Assembly (NCBI GenBank): GCA_022711435.1
Contig: JAKLFB010000054.1
Location: forward strand, 1-32,619
DNA from: Verrucomicrobiota bacterium
GTDB lineage: Bacteria; Verrucomicrobiota; Verrucomicrobiia; Limisphaerales; UBA1319
DNA: 32,619 nucleotides
Reading direction: 5' to 3'
Shown here piece by piece: positions 1 through 7,396 of this stretch. The translations under genes and the position numbers were made by a program. The first letter of the stretch is position 1. Each line of letters opens with the position of its first letter. The notes beneath the pieces were generated by a model that was not told where the DNA came from, ran no database searches, and saw only the letters and a list, made by a program, of their open reading frames with translations.

Positions 1-15
1 TACACTCCCTCCCTT

Positions 16-64
16 GCCTGCCTGCCGGCAGGCAGGCCTGCCTGCGCCGCCGCGGCAGGCAGGC
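16..64. repeat. Two abutting GC-rich palindromes beyond the 3' end of the adaptor gene
   Basis: Positions 16-37 form a perfect 22-bp palindrome built from GCCTGCC/GGCAGGC. Positions 36-45 and 55-64 form a second inverted repeat with 10-bp arms and a 9-nt loop. Both lie about 60 bases past the stop codon of the leftward adaptor gene. They could fold in the transcript and protect or end it, but no T-tract follows on the minus strand, so a classical intrinsic terminator is not supported. A repetitive extragenic palindrome is the alternative. Confidence 0.6.
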
Positions 65-124
65 GCCTCGCATCTGGCCCGGCGGCGCTCCCGCCAAAAT
101 CGGAAGTAATTTTTGCACAGACCC

Positions 125-2530
125 TTAAGCCGATGGCCCCGCGCGACGGCCGCCCCTGGACGGCTCCGCGGCGGGCCCGGGCGACACAGCGGGCGCCGGG
201 GATGCGGCCGGAGCGGCGCCTGAGCCTTCCGGGACCGGACTCACGCCGGGCATCATGTCCTGCGGCATGTCCGGCTCGACACCCTCGGGCGGGCGGAGCA
301 GCACGCGTTCGCCTTCGCGCAAACCTTTCTTGACCTCGATGAATTCGTCGTTGTAATCGCCGACCTCCACCTCGCGCTCCTCGGGGCTGCCGCCCTTGGC
401 GATGAAGCAGACCTGGCGGCCCTTGACCGGGAACACGGCATTGATGGGCACATACACCACGTCCGGAAGCTCCGTGACAAGAATCTCGACCTTGGCGGTC
501 ATGCCGGGCTTGAGCCAGTCGTGCGTGCCATCAATCGCCACGAACGTCACGTAAACCTTCATGTCGGGATTCATGTAACGGTTGATGGAATCGGGCAGGA
601 CACCCACCTTGATGACCTCGCCGGTGAGCGGCTGGTCGGGGAATGCGTCGACTTGAGCCCGGGCTTTCTGGCCGCGTTGGACCTTCTTGATGTGGGATTC
701 GTGGATCCGCAGCCGCACGGACATCTTGGTCATATCGGGAATCGTGATGATCGACTGGCGCTCGCGCACGGTGGCGCCTTCGCGGATTTGCTCTTCGCTG
801 CCGAAAAACCTGCGCTCGTCTCCTCCCCCGCCTCCGCCATAAACCACAAGCCCGGGCCGCTCGGCCCGGATGACGCACTTGCTGAGCTGATCGAACAGAT
901 CCCGCCGCTGTTCGGACTCGATGCGGAACCGGCTTTCGGACGACATGAGGCGGGCGCGGGACTGGGCCAGCTTCGAGATGGCCTCCTTGCGGGTGCGTTC
1001 GAGCATGCGGAGCGCCTCGTCGTACTTGGAGAGGAATTCCTCGGCCGACTTGGTCAGCTCGAAGCGGACGTACAGGCCCAGGGCGGTGTCGGCGCTTTGG
1101 GTTTTGACCTTGCTGCGGCGGACGCTCAGCTCCTGGTTATCGAGCTCGGTCTTCGAGACGAAGTTGCTCGAGAACAGGCGCCGGGTGCCGGTGAGATTGA
1201 TCTCGGCCTGGATGAGCTCCTGGGTCGAGAGCATGAGGTTGTCGGTCAGCGTGCGGAGCTGCTGTTTGGCGGCGCCGTCCCCCAGGCGGTCTCCGGCGGC
1301 GTATTGGCTGAAATCGACCAGGGCGTTGGTCGCTTTCAGCATCAATGTGCTGTCATCGGTAAAGCTCATCAGGTTGCCGGCGGAGGTCGAGTTCAGGAAA
1401 TTGGTCAGGCCAGCGCCTGAGTTTTGAGGCTGCGGCGCGGGCATGTCCATGGCGGCTCGGTTGGGGATCAGGCTAACGGCAGGATCGCTGGGCAGATTCG
1501 AGGCCAGGTCCATGCCGCCGGGCGGCCGCCGCCGCGGCCCGGGGAAATTGGTGCCACCGCCGGGGAACTCGCCTCCCTCGCTGTTGAACCGGCGCATGAA
1601 CTCGGCACGCGCGGCCTCGTTGGTGCCGCCAAAGCGCCGCATGAACTCGGCGCGTGCAGCCTCGTTGGTGCCGCCCATGCCGCGGCGGGGACGACCCGTG
1701 CCGCCGGGGCCGAAGGCGTTTGTGCCGCCGGGCGGCCGACGGCCTTCGCCGCTGAAACCGGATCCGGCTGGGCCTTCGGATGCGGCCGGCCCGCCGGGCC
1801 CGGCGGTGAACGCTCCAGGCCCCCGGCCCGGAGACTCCCCAGCACCGAATCCGGATCCACCCACGGGCAACGCAACAGGGCTGGCCGGGGAAACAGCAGC
1901 GACGGCGGCCCCGTTGTTGGTCGGAGTGAGCGAGGAACTGGCCTGGACGAGCAAGCTGCTGAAATCGATCTGGTTGGTAAACGGTTTCTCGTAAAGATCG
2001 AGCTTGGCGAGCACATCTCGAGTGGCCTCCTCGCCCAGGAACTTCTCGAGATCCATTCGGGCGAACCTGACCTTGAGTTCGGCGGCCTTGATATCGCTGA
2101 TGTTCTGGTTGAGCTGGATGTCGTAGGCCTGCTTGGCCTCGACCAGGGAAGCCAGCGTGGATTGGAATTGGATCTCCTGCGTCGTGATGCGATCGCGCAG
2201 CTCGGAGTTGTCCAGCTCGACCAGCACCTTGCCATTCTTAATATCCTCCTCGGTCACCAGGTAGCCTTCCTCGACGATGCTGAGGATTTTGGTGCCTTGG
2301 TAGCCTCGGACCTGGGACCGGATTTCCTGGGATGCAAGGGCTTCGACGCTGCCGCCTTCGAGGACGCTGATCTTGAGCGGGCCGCGGCGGGCGGCAAAAG
2401 CCGTCCCTTCCTCGCTGGCGGACGAGCCGCCGCGAAACCACCAGATCAGGATCAGGATCAGAACGGCGATGCCGGCGATCCGCCAGGGAGACCTAACGAG
2501 CTGCAGCAGCCTGGATATGTTTGGTGACAT
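125..2530 (-). CDS. Efflux transporter periplasmic adaptor subunit (HlyD/MacA-type membrane fusion protein)
   Basis: An 801-residue periplasmic adaptor that would bridge an inner-membrane exporter and the TolC-type channel encoded just upstream. Residues 16-33 are a single N-terminal membrane anchor. Residues 50-110 form the first half of the lipoyl/barrel region, 110-165 and about 420-550 are coiled-coil helices, and the second lipoyl half starts near residue 551 (CVIRAERPGLVVY). A beta-barrel and membrane-proximal domain follows to about residue 745, including YVPINAVFP near 693-701. Residues 201-375 are a Gly/Pro/Asn-rich insertion, and the last 45 residues are Ala/Pro-rich, which makes the protein roughly twice the usual family length. 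The start overlaps the end of the tolC-like gene by 38 bases, suggesting translational coupling. The transporter it serves is not in the window, so its substrate is unknown. Confidence 0.88.
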   Translation of the reverse strand: MSPNISRLLQLVRSPWRIAGIAVLILILIWWFRGGSSASEEGTAFAARRGPLKISVLEGGSVEALASQEIRSQVRGYQGTKILSIVEEGYLVTEEDIKNGKVLVELDNSELRDRITTQEIQFQSTLASLVEAKQAYDIQLNQNISDIKAAELKVRFARMDLEKFLGEEATRDVLAKLDLYEKPFTNQIDFSSLLVQASSSLTPTNNGAAVAAVSPASPVALPVGGSGFGAGESPGRGPGAFTAGPGGPAASEGPAGSGFSGEGRRPPGGTNAFGPGGTGRPRRGMGGTNEAARAEFMRRFGGTNEAARAEFMRRFNSEGGEFPGGGTNFPGPRRRPPGGMDLASNLPSDPAVSLIPNRAAMDMPAPQPQNSGAGLTNFLNSTSAGNLMSFTDDSTLMLKATNALVDFSQYAAGDRLGDGAAKQQLRTLTDNLMLSTQELIQAEINLTGTRRLFSSNFVSKTELDNQELSVRRSKVKTQSADTALGLYVRFELTKSAEEFLSKYDEALRMLERTRKEAISKLAQSRARLMSSESRFRIESEQRRDLFDQLSKCVIRAERPGLVVYGGGGGGDERRFFGSEEQIREGATVRERQSIITIPDMTKMSVRLRIHESHIKKVQRGQKARAQVDAFPDQPLTGEVIKVGVLPDSINRYMNPDMKVYVTFVAIDGTHDWLKPGMTAKVEILVTELPDVVYVPINAVFPVKGRQVCFIAKGGSPEEREVEVGDYNDEFIEVKKGLREGERVLLRPPEGVEPDMPQDMMPGVSPVPEGSGAAPAASPAPAVSPGPAAEPSRGGRRAGPSA
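1586..1675. repeat. Tandem duplication of a 45-bp unit inside the adaptor gene
   Basis: Two adjacent 45-bp units (1586-1630 and 1631-1675) differ at only a few positions. They encode the 15-residue sequence GGTNEAARAEFMRRF twice in a row, at residues 286-300 and 301-315 of the adaptor. The unit keeps the reading frame and lies in the low-complexity insertion, so it looks like a recent in-frame expansion. Confidence 0.9.
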
Positions 2531-4235
2531 CGGTGATATCCTCCCACTGGCCGTTTTCCTTCACGGTCAGGATGCCCAGGTCGCGCCAGAGGCCGAGCCG
2601 GGCGATAGTGTGACTGATGAGAGCCGAGGTGAGCTGGTTGCGCGATTGGGTGTAGTTGTTCTGCGCATCCACCAGAAGCTCGGGCGTGCCGCGGCCGAGC
2701 TCGGTGAGCAGGTTCTGCTCGTTGACACGGTTCAAGCTGAGCGCGACGCCCAGCTCGCTGCTCTGGTAGTTGCGCTGGGCGGCGTCGAGCTGCCGCCAGT
2801 CGTCAATCACTCCCAGCTTGATGTTGTCCACCGCCAGCTCGAGGTCGCGCAAGGACTGCTGATACGAAATCAGCGAAGAACGATAGCTGTTGCGCTCCGA
2901 CTTGCGATCGAGATCGGGATCGAAGTTGAGCCCGGCGCTCCATTGGAGGCGGGAATAATCGAGCTCGGGCAAGTAGGTGCCGGGTTGGGTTGTGGCGCTG
3001 GCCTGGAGCACAAAATCGAGGTCGGGCAGAAGATTGTTCTTGGCGAGGTCAATCTGGCGGGCGGCGTCCTCGAGCCGATCCCGTTGCGTGTAAAGATCCA
3101 GCCGGTTCGCCAGCGCGATGCGCAAGGCGTCCTCCACCTCGATCGACGGATGCTGGATCGCCAGTTTCTCCAGATCGCGATCGTCCAGCACCAGGCGCGC
3201 TTCCGTCGGCAGCCCCAGCGTGATCTTGAACTGATCCAGGCTCTGCTGATAGGTCCGGATCGCGCTGATCCACGAGGTCTCGCTGTTGATCTCTTGCTGC
3301 TGCAAACGCCCCAGCTCGGACACCTTCTGCTGGCCGACCTCGACAAACGCGCGCTGGCGATCCGCGCTGGTTTTGAATGACTGATAGCTCTGGTAGATGT
3401 TCCGCATCTGATCGCGATTCTGGAGAACTCGGAAATAGCCTTGCGTGATCGTCACGGCGTATTCCCGGCGGTACTGGACGAACGTGCGCATCGAGTAGAG
3501 GAGGCTGCGTTCGGCCTGGGTCAGGGTTTCCATCGTGGCCCGATACCCGCCGCCCCGCAACAGCGGCTGAGTCAGGCTCGATGCCAGCCGGCCCGAAGTC
3601 ACCGCGCGCGGGTCGCCTCCGATGACGTACTTGAAGAAATCGGCCGTAAAATCGGTGGCGATCCGTGCGCCGCTCCGCAGCAGCATGTCGAATCCGAGTG
3701 ACGGGCTGCCGTAGACGCTGTGTTGCTCAGTGATCCGGTCGACGCCCGCCTGCACGTTTTCCGCCTTGCTCCTGCTGCCCTGGTAGCCGCCACCCAGGGC
3801 GCCCGAAAAGATCGGATTGAACTGATGCCGGGTGAGAGTCAGCCGGAGGGCTTCGAGGTATAAGGTCTCCTTGCGAGTCTGGTAGGTGCGGCTCTGCTTG
3901 AAGGCGATTTCGAGCGCGCGATCGAGCGGGAGGATCCGAGCCCCGATCTCCTGGGAGGCCGTTGTGCCCAGCGCGGGCTCGATCTGGCTCACCGTGGGCA
4001 AATCCTCGAGCCCAGCCACCTGGTTCGTTTCGATCGTGAAATCGGCGGGCATATCGGGGACGAGGGGGGTCTTCTGCCGGAGGATGCCATAGACCTCCTT
4101 GTCCGCCGATTCGCGGTAATGCTTGCTCGAGCATCCCGCCCCGAGCCAAAGACCGATCCCGCCGATCAGCGCGACGGGCCATAGCCGGCCGCCGATCACC
4201 TTCGCCATTCGGCTGATGCCGAAGTACCTCTTCAT
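2493..4235 (-). CDS. TolC family outer-membrane efflux lipoprotein
   Basis: A TolC/OprM-type outer-membrane channel subunit of about 580 residues. From the chosen start, a basic and hydrophobic signal leads to the lipobox LGAGC with the lipidated cysteine at residue 35, as in the OprM/NodT branch. The rest is long amphipathic helices with two outer-membrane-efflux repeats; recurring patterns such as ALRIALANRLDLYTQRDRLEDA and LVDAQNNYTQSRNQL are typical of the family. The frame stays open up to an ATG at 4295, and a third ATG at 4208 would give the neatest lipoprotein signal. The start is therefore uncertain, but the lipobox argues for 4235 or 4208. It lies just downstream of the NusG-like gene and overlaps the adaptor gene by 38 bases, so the three probably form one operon. 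Confidence 0.88.
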   Translation of the reverse strand: MKRYFGISRMAKVIGGRLWPVALIGGIGLWLGAGCSSKHYRESADKEVYGILRQKTPLVPDMPADFTIETNQVAGLEDLPTVSQIEPALGTTASQEIGARILPLDRALEIAFKQSRTYQTRKETLYLEALRLTLTRHQFNPIFSGALGGGYQGSRSKAENVQAGVDRITEQHSVYGSPSLGFDMLLRSGARIATDFTADFFKYVIGGDPRAVTSGRLASSLTQPLLRGGGYRATMETLTQAERSLLYSMRTFVQYRREYAVTITQGYFRVLQNRDQMRNIYQSYQSFKTSADRQRAFVEVGQQKVSELGRLQQQEINSETSWISAIRTYQQSLDQFKITLGLPTEARLVLDDRDLEKLAIQHPSIEVEDALRIALANRLDLYTQRDRLEDAARQIDLAKNNLLPDLDFVLQASATTQPGTYLPELDYSRLQWSAGLNFDPDLDRKSERNSYRSSLISYQQSLRDLELAVDNIKLGVIDDWRQLDAAQRNYQSSELGVALSLNRVNEQNLLTELGRGTPELLVDAQNNYTQSRNQLTSALISHTIARLGLWRDLGILTVKENGQWEDITDVTKHIQAAAAR

Positions 4236-4308
4236 CAATTCGTGTGTGGATGGCGAGCGTCCCGTCGGCTCGCCTTGTTCATCTATCCAGCCCATCGAGC
4301 ACCATCGT

Positions 4309-4794
4309 TCAGATCAATTCCAGATTGTCTGCTTCCATTCGGACCGCAGCCGCCTGGCTGATGAAATCCAGCCGCAAATGGACCTCGACCGTGCCCGAGC
4401 GTCTTTGGACAAACCCTTCGAGCCCGCGCAGCGGCCCGGTGCGAATCCGCACCCGGCATCCCGGCTGAATCCGCGGAGCCAGCTCGATCTCGTAATCCGT
4501 CTCGAGGGCCAGCAGGATGTCGTTGAGCTGCCTCTCGAAAAGGGCTTGATCGGTAACGGTCAGCAGATTCGCCACATAATCGCTTTGATACACCAACTGC
4601 CGCTGCGTCGCCAGTATTCGCAAGAACAGATAGCCTGGGAACAGCGGCTTGTGGAACGACACAACCTTGCCGCGGTATTTGTGCACCGACTGCACAGAGG
4701 GCAGCGTCACCGCCAGCCCTTCGCGCGCGCAGTATCCCGCCAGCTTTTTCTCGCATCGCGGGCGAGTATGCGCCACAAACCAATCCAGGTCCAT
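4309..4794 (-). CDS. NusG/RfaH-type transcription antitermination factor
   Basis: A 161-residue specialised NusG paralogue. The N-terminal NGN domain starts WFVAHTRPRCEKKLAGYC and contains the family block KPLFPGYLFLRI near residues 49-60. A C-terminal KOW region follows (PGCRVRIRTGPLRGLEGFV). Factors of this group bind RNA polymerase and let it run through long operons. The gene stands first in a leftward cluster, ahead of the TolC-like and adaptor genes, as RfaH, UpxY or TaA homologues often stand next to the operons they control. The frame is open far upstream because of the antisense of the carbamoyltransferase gene. ATG at 4794 is chosen since the NusG fold begins right there. No ops-like element was recognised upstream. 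Confidence 0.85.
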   Translation of the reverse strand: MDLDWFVAHTRPRCEKKLAGYCAREGLAVTLPSVQSVHKYRGKVVSFHKPLFPGYLFLRILATQRQLVYQSDYVANLLTVTDQALFERQLNDILLALETDYEIELAPRIQPGCRVRIRTGPLRGLEGFVQRRSGTVEVHLRLDFISQAAAVRMEADNLELI

Positions 4795-4908
4795 ACAATG
4801 AGGCTTCAAAATGGACCAGAACCGCGCGCCCGGCGCAAGGGCAAAGAGCGACTCCCGCAACGGCCGCTTGCCTCCCGGGCCATCCATCCGTAAAGTCGGG
4901 GAACGATC

Positions 4909-5061
4909 ATGTGGCAATTGCTGAAAGAGTTCCTGCTCTTCCTGAGAGAGGAGAAGCGCTGGTGGCTGGCGCCGGTGGTGATCGTTCTGGTGATTCTGGG
5001 GGCGATCCTGGTGTTCTCCTCGACATCGGTGCTGGCCCCATTCATGTATCCTTTCATGTGA
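4909..5061 (+). CDS. DUF5989 family small membrane protein
   Basis: A 50-residue protein with a short amphipathic N-terminus (MWQLLKEFLLFLREEKRWW) followed by one membrane helix (residues 20-38) and a short tail ending APFMYPFM. Length, the WW at the membrane boundary and the APF(M/I)Y ending match the DUF5989 family, which is usually found beside carbamoyltransferase and SxtJ-like genes. Its stop TGA is followed directly by the ATG of the carbamoyltransferase, so the two are very likely translationally coupled. No biochemical role is established; it may help anchor or assemble the neighbouring enzyme at the membrane. Confidence 0.82.
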   Translation: MWQLLKEFLLFLREEKRWWLAPVVIVLVILGAILVFSSTSVLAPFMYPFM

Positions 5062-6945
5062 ATGGCTGCCGCCCCGCGCCATATCCTCGGCATCTCCGCC
5101 TTTTACCATGACGCGGCGGCGGCGCTGGTGCGCGAGGGGGTAATTGTCGCGGCGGCTCAGGAGGAGCGATTCAGCCGCCGCAAGAACGACGAACGGTTTC
5201 CCCGGCGCGCGATCGAATTCTGCCTGCGGCACGCCGAGCTCGATCCGGGCCAGGTCGACCAGGTGGTCTTCTACGACAAGCCCATCACGAAGTTCGCCCG
5301 CCTGCTCGAGTCCTACATGGCGGTGGCGCCGGCGGGCTGGCGGACGTTCATCCAGGTCATTCCTCCCTGGCTGTCCGAGAAGCTGAACCTCCGCCAGACC
5401 ATCCGCAACGAGATCCCCGGCCTTCGGCCCGACTGCCCGATTCTGTTCACGGAGCACCACCAGGCCCACGCCGCCAGCGCCTTTTATCCCTCTCCATTCC
5501 GCCGGGCCGCCATCCTGACCGTCGACGGCGTGGGCGAATGGGCGACGACGACGATGGGCCGCGGCCGAGACAGCCATCTCGAGATGATCGAGGAGATCCG
5601 GTTCCCGCACTCGCTGGGCCTGCTCTATTCCGCCTTTACCGCCTACTGCGGCTTCCGGGTTAACTCGGGCGAATACAAGCTCATGGGGCTTGCGCCCTAT
5701 GGCGAACCCCGCTTCGTCCAGGCCATCTACGATCACCTGATCGATCTCAAGCCGGACGGCTCGTTCTGGCTGAACCTCGAGTATTTTCCGTTTCTGCGGA
5801 GCCTGCGAATGACGAACCGGCGGTTCGACCGGCTGCTGGGCGGGCCGCCGCGGGCCCCGGAGTCGCCCCTCGATCAACGCTACGCCGATGTGGCTCGGTC
5901 GATCCAGACCGTCGCCGAGGAAGCCCTTCTGCGCATGGCGCGTCGCGCCCGCCAGACGACTGGCGAACGGTACCTCGCCCTGGCGGGCGGCGTGGCTCTC
6001 AACTGCGTCGCCAACGGCCTGATCCACCGGGCCCACATCTTCGATCGGATCTGGATTCAGCCGGCGGCGGGCGATGCGGGCGGGGCGCTGGGGGCGGCCC
6101 TGGCGGCCTGGCACCTCGGCCGAGCCGAATCGGATTCGCCGGCGCGGCTCGATCCCGGCTGCGCCCCATCGTCCGCGGGCCTCGAGGCGGCGGCCGATCT
6201 CAAGCCCGGCGATGAGATGCAGGCCGCGCTTCTGGGGCCGGCCTTTTCCGACGACGAGATCGAGACGGCGCTGCGTGCGCACGGGGCCGTATACGAGCGC
6301 CTCGATGAAGACGCCCTGCTGGACCGCGCCGCCGCCCTCCTCGAGGCCGAAAAGGTCGTCGGCTGGGTCCAGGGCCGGATGGAGTTCGGCCCGCGCGCCC
6401 TCGGCAGCCGATCCATCCTCGGAGATGCCCGATCCGCCCGCATGCAATCGGTCATGAACCTCAAGGTCAAGTTCCGCGAGTCGTTCCGGCCGTTCGCACC
6501 CGCGGTGCTGCGCGAGCGCCTCGAGGATTATTTCGATCTCGAAACCGACTCCCCCTACATGCTGCTGGTCGCCCCGGTCAGGCCGTCGATCCGCAAACCG
6601 CTGCCTCCCGGCGTCACCGGATTCGACCGGCTCGGGTCGGTACGCTCCGATCTGCCGGCCGTCACTCACATCGACTACTCGGCCCGCGTTCAGACCGTCG
6701 CCCCGGATCAAAATCCGCTCTTCTACCGGCTGCTCAAGCGGTTCGAGGCGGCCACCGGCTGCGGCGTGCTCATCAACACGTCCTTCAACGTCCGCGGCGA
6801 GCCGATCGTCTGCAGCCCCGATGACGCCTACCGCTGCCTGGTCAACACGGAGATGGATTACCTGGCGATCGGCCATTTCCTTCTGGATCGGGCTGCCCAA
6901 CCGCACCGCCGGCTCGCCTCGACGTTCGATGCCCAACCCGACTGA
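5062..6945 (+). CDS. Carbamoyltransferase (NodU/CmcH/SxtI family)
   Basis: A 627-residue O-carbamoyltransferase of the NodU/CmcH group, which transfers a carbamoyl group from carbamoyl phosphate through a carbamoyl-adenylate to a hydroxyl acceptor. The N-terminal Kae1/YrdC-like ATPase-fold domain opens with HILGISAFYHDAAAALV. Metal-binding histidines lie in EHHQAHAASAF (residues 131-141), and VDGVGEWAT and NSGEYKLMGLAPYG follow. The C-terminal domain carries the signature GRMEFGPRALGSRSIL and the block INTSFNVRGEPIV. Length and motif order are those of an intact enzyme. It sits between DUF5989 and an SxtJ-like gene on the same strand. The acceptor cannot be told from sequence; a polysaccharide, lipid or secondary metabolite is possible. 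Confidence 0.92.
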   Translation: MAAAPRHILGISAFYHDAAAALVREGVIVAAAQEERFSRRKNDERFPRRAIEFCLRHAELDPGQVDQVVFYDKPITKFARLLESYMAVAPAGWRTFIQVIPPWLSEKLNLRQTIRNEIPGLRPDCPILFTEHHQAHAASAFYPSPFRRAAILTVDGVGEWATTTMGRGRDSHLEMIEEIRFPHSLGLLYSAFTAYCGFRVNSGEYKLMGLAPYGEPRFVQAIYDHLIDLKPDGSFWLNLEYFPFLRSLRMTNRRFDRLLGGPPRAPESPLDQRYADVARSIQTVAEEALLRMARRARQTTGERYLALAGGVALNCVANGLIHRAHIFDRIWIQPAAGDAGGALGAALAAWHLGRAESDSPARLDPGCAPSSAGLEAAADLKPGDEMQAALLGPAFSDDEIETALRAHGAVYERLDEDALLDRAAALLEAEKVVGWVQGRMEFGPRALGSRSILGDARSARMQSVMNLKVKFRESFRPFAPAVLRERLEDYFDLETDSPYMLLVAPVRPSIRKPLPPGVTGFDRLGSVRSDLPAVTHIDYSARVQTVAPDQNPLFYRLLKRFEAATGCGVLINTSFNVRGEPIVCSPDDAYRCLVNTEMDYLAIGHFLLDRAAQPHRRLASTFDAQPD

Positions 6946-6994
6946 TGCCCGCCCTCGCGGGGCGCCTCCTCGATCCCCTCACCTCCCTCCTGAA

Positions 6995-7396
6995 ATGAAA
7001 CCCCGACTGTCCGAAGAGCCGAGCCAATGGCGCCGGTTCGCGCTGGTCCTTGCGCTGATGATCAGCCTGCTGGCCGGGCTGTTCTTCTGGCGCGGCCGGA
7101 TCGGCGGGCTCGCCCTGGCGGCCGTCCTGGGCCTGGCCATTATCCTGGCGGGCGCCGCGGCGTGGAAGCCGCGATGGTTCCGGGGATTATACCGGGCGGC
7201 CATGACCGGGTCGTTTCACGTCGGCCAGGTTGTGGGCAAGGTGGTCCTCACCGTCCTCTTCTTCGCCGTCATCACGCCTTTGGGGCTGATGCTGCGTCTC
7301 TCGGGCAAGGACCTGCTTGGTCTGCGGCGGCCGCGCGAGCCGGATTCGACCTGGCAGCCGATCCGGCGCCGGCGCCGGCTGGACCAGCAGTTTTAG
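6995..7396 (+). CDS. SxtJ-like integral membrane protein
   Basis: A 133-residue membrane protein with three predicted helices (about residues 15-32, 38-57 and 79-101) and a basic C-terminal tail. The segment from LTVLFFAVITPLGLMLRL to KDLLGLRR resembles SxtJ, the small membrane protein encoded beside the carbamoyltransferase in saxitoxin clusters and beside many other NodU-type genes. It follows the carbamoyltransferase by 49 bases and closes the three-gene set. The frame is open upstream, but ATG at 6995 gives the family-like N-terminus. Its stop codon overlaps the stop of the convergent FAD oxidoreductase gene. The function is unknown. Confidence 0.78.
   Translation: MKPRLSEEPSQWRRFALVLALMISLLAGLFFWRGRIGGLALAAVLGLAIILAGAAAWKPRWFRGLYRAAMTGSFHVGQVVGKVVLTVLFFAVITPLGLMLRLSGKDLLGLRRPREPDSTWQPIRRRRRLDQQF

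Noticed and set aside
521..1420. Plus-strand frames of 299 and 367 codons opposite the adaptor gene (521-1420 and 1424-2527)
   Set aside because: Both are antisense to the membrane-fusion protein, arising from high GC in the third codon position.
4795..6936. Very long minus-strand open frame opposite the carbamoyltransferase, continuous with the NusG-like gene
   Set aside because: It is antisense to a clearly conserved enzyme and its composition is Arg/Gly/Ala/Asp-rich without domains. Only its last 161 codons are a gene.
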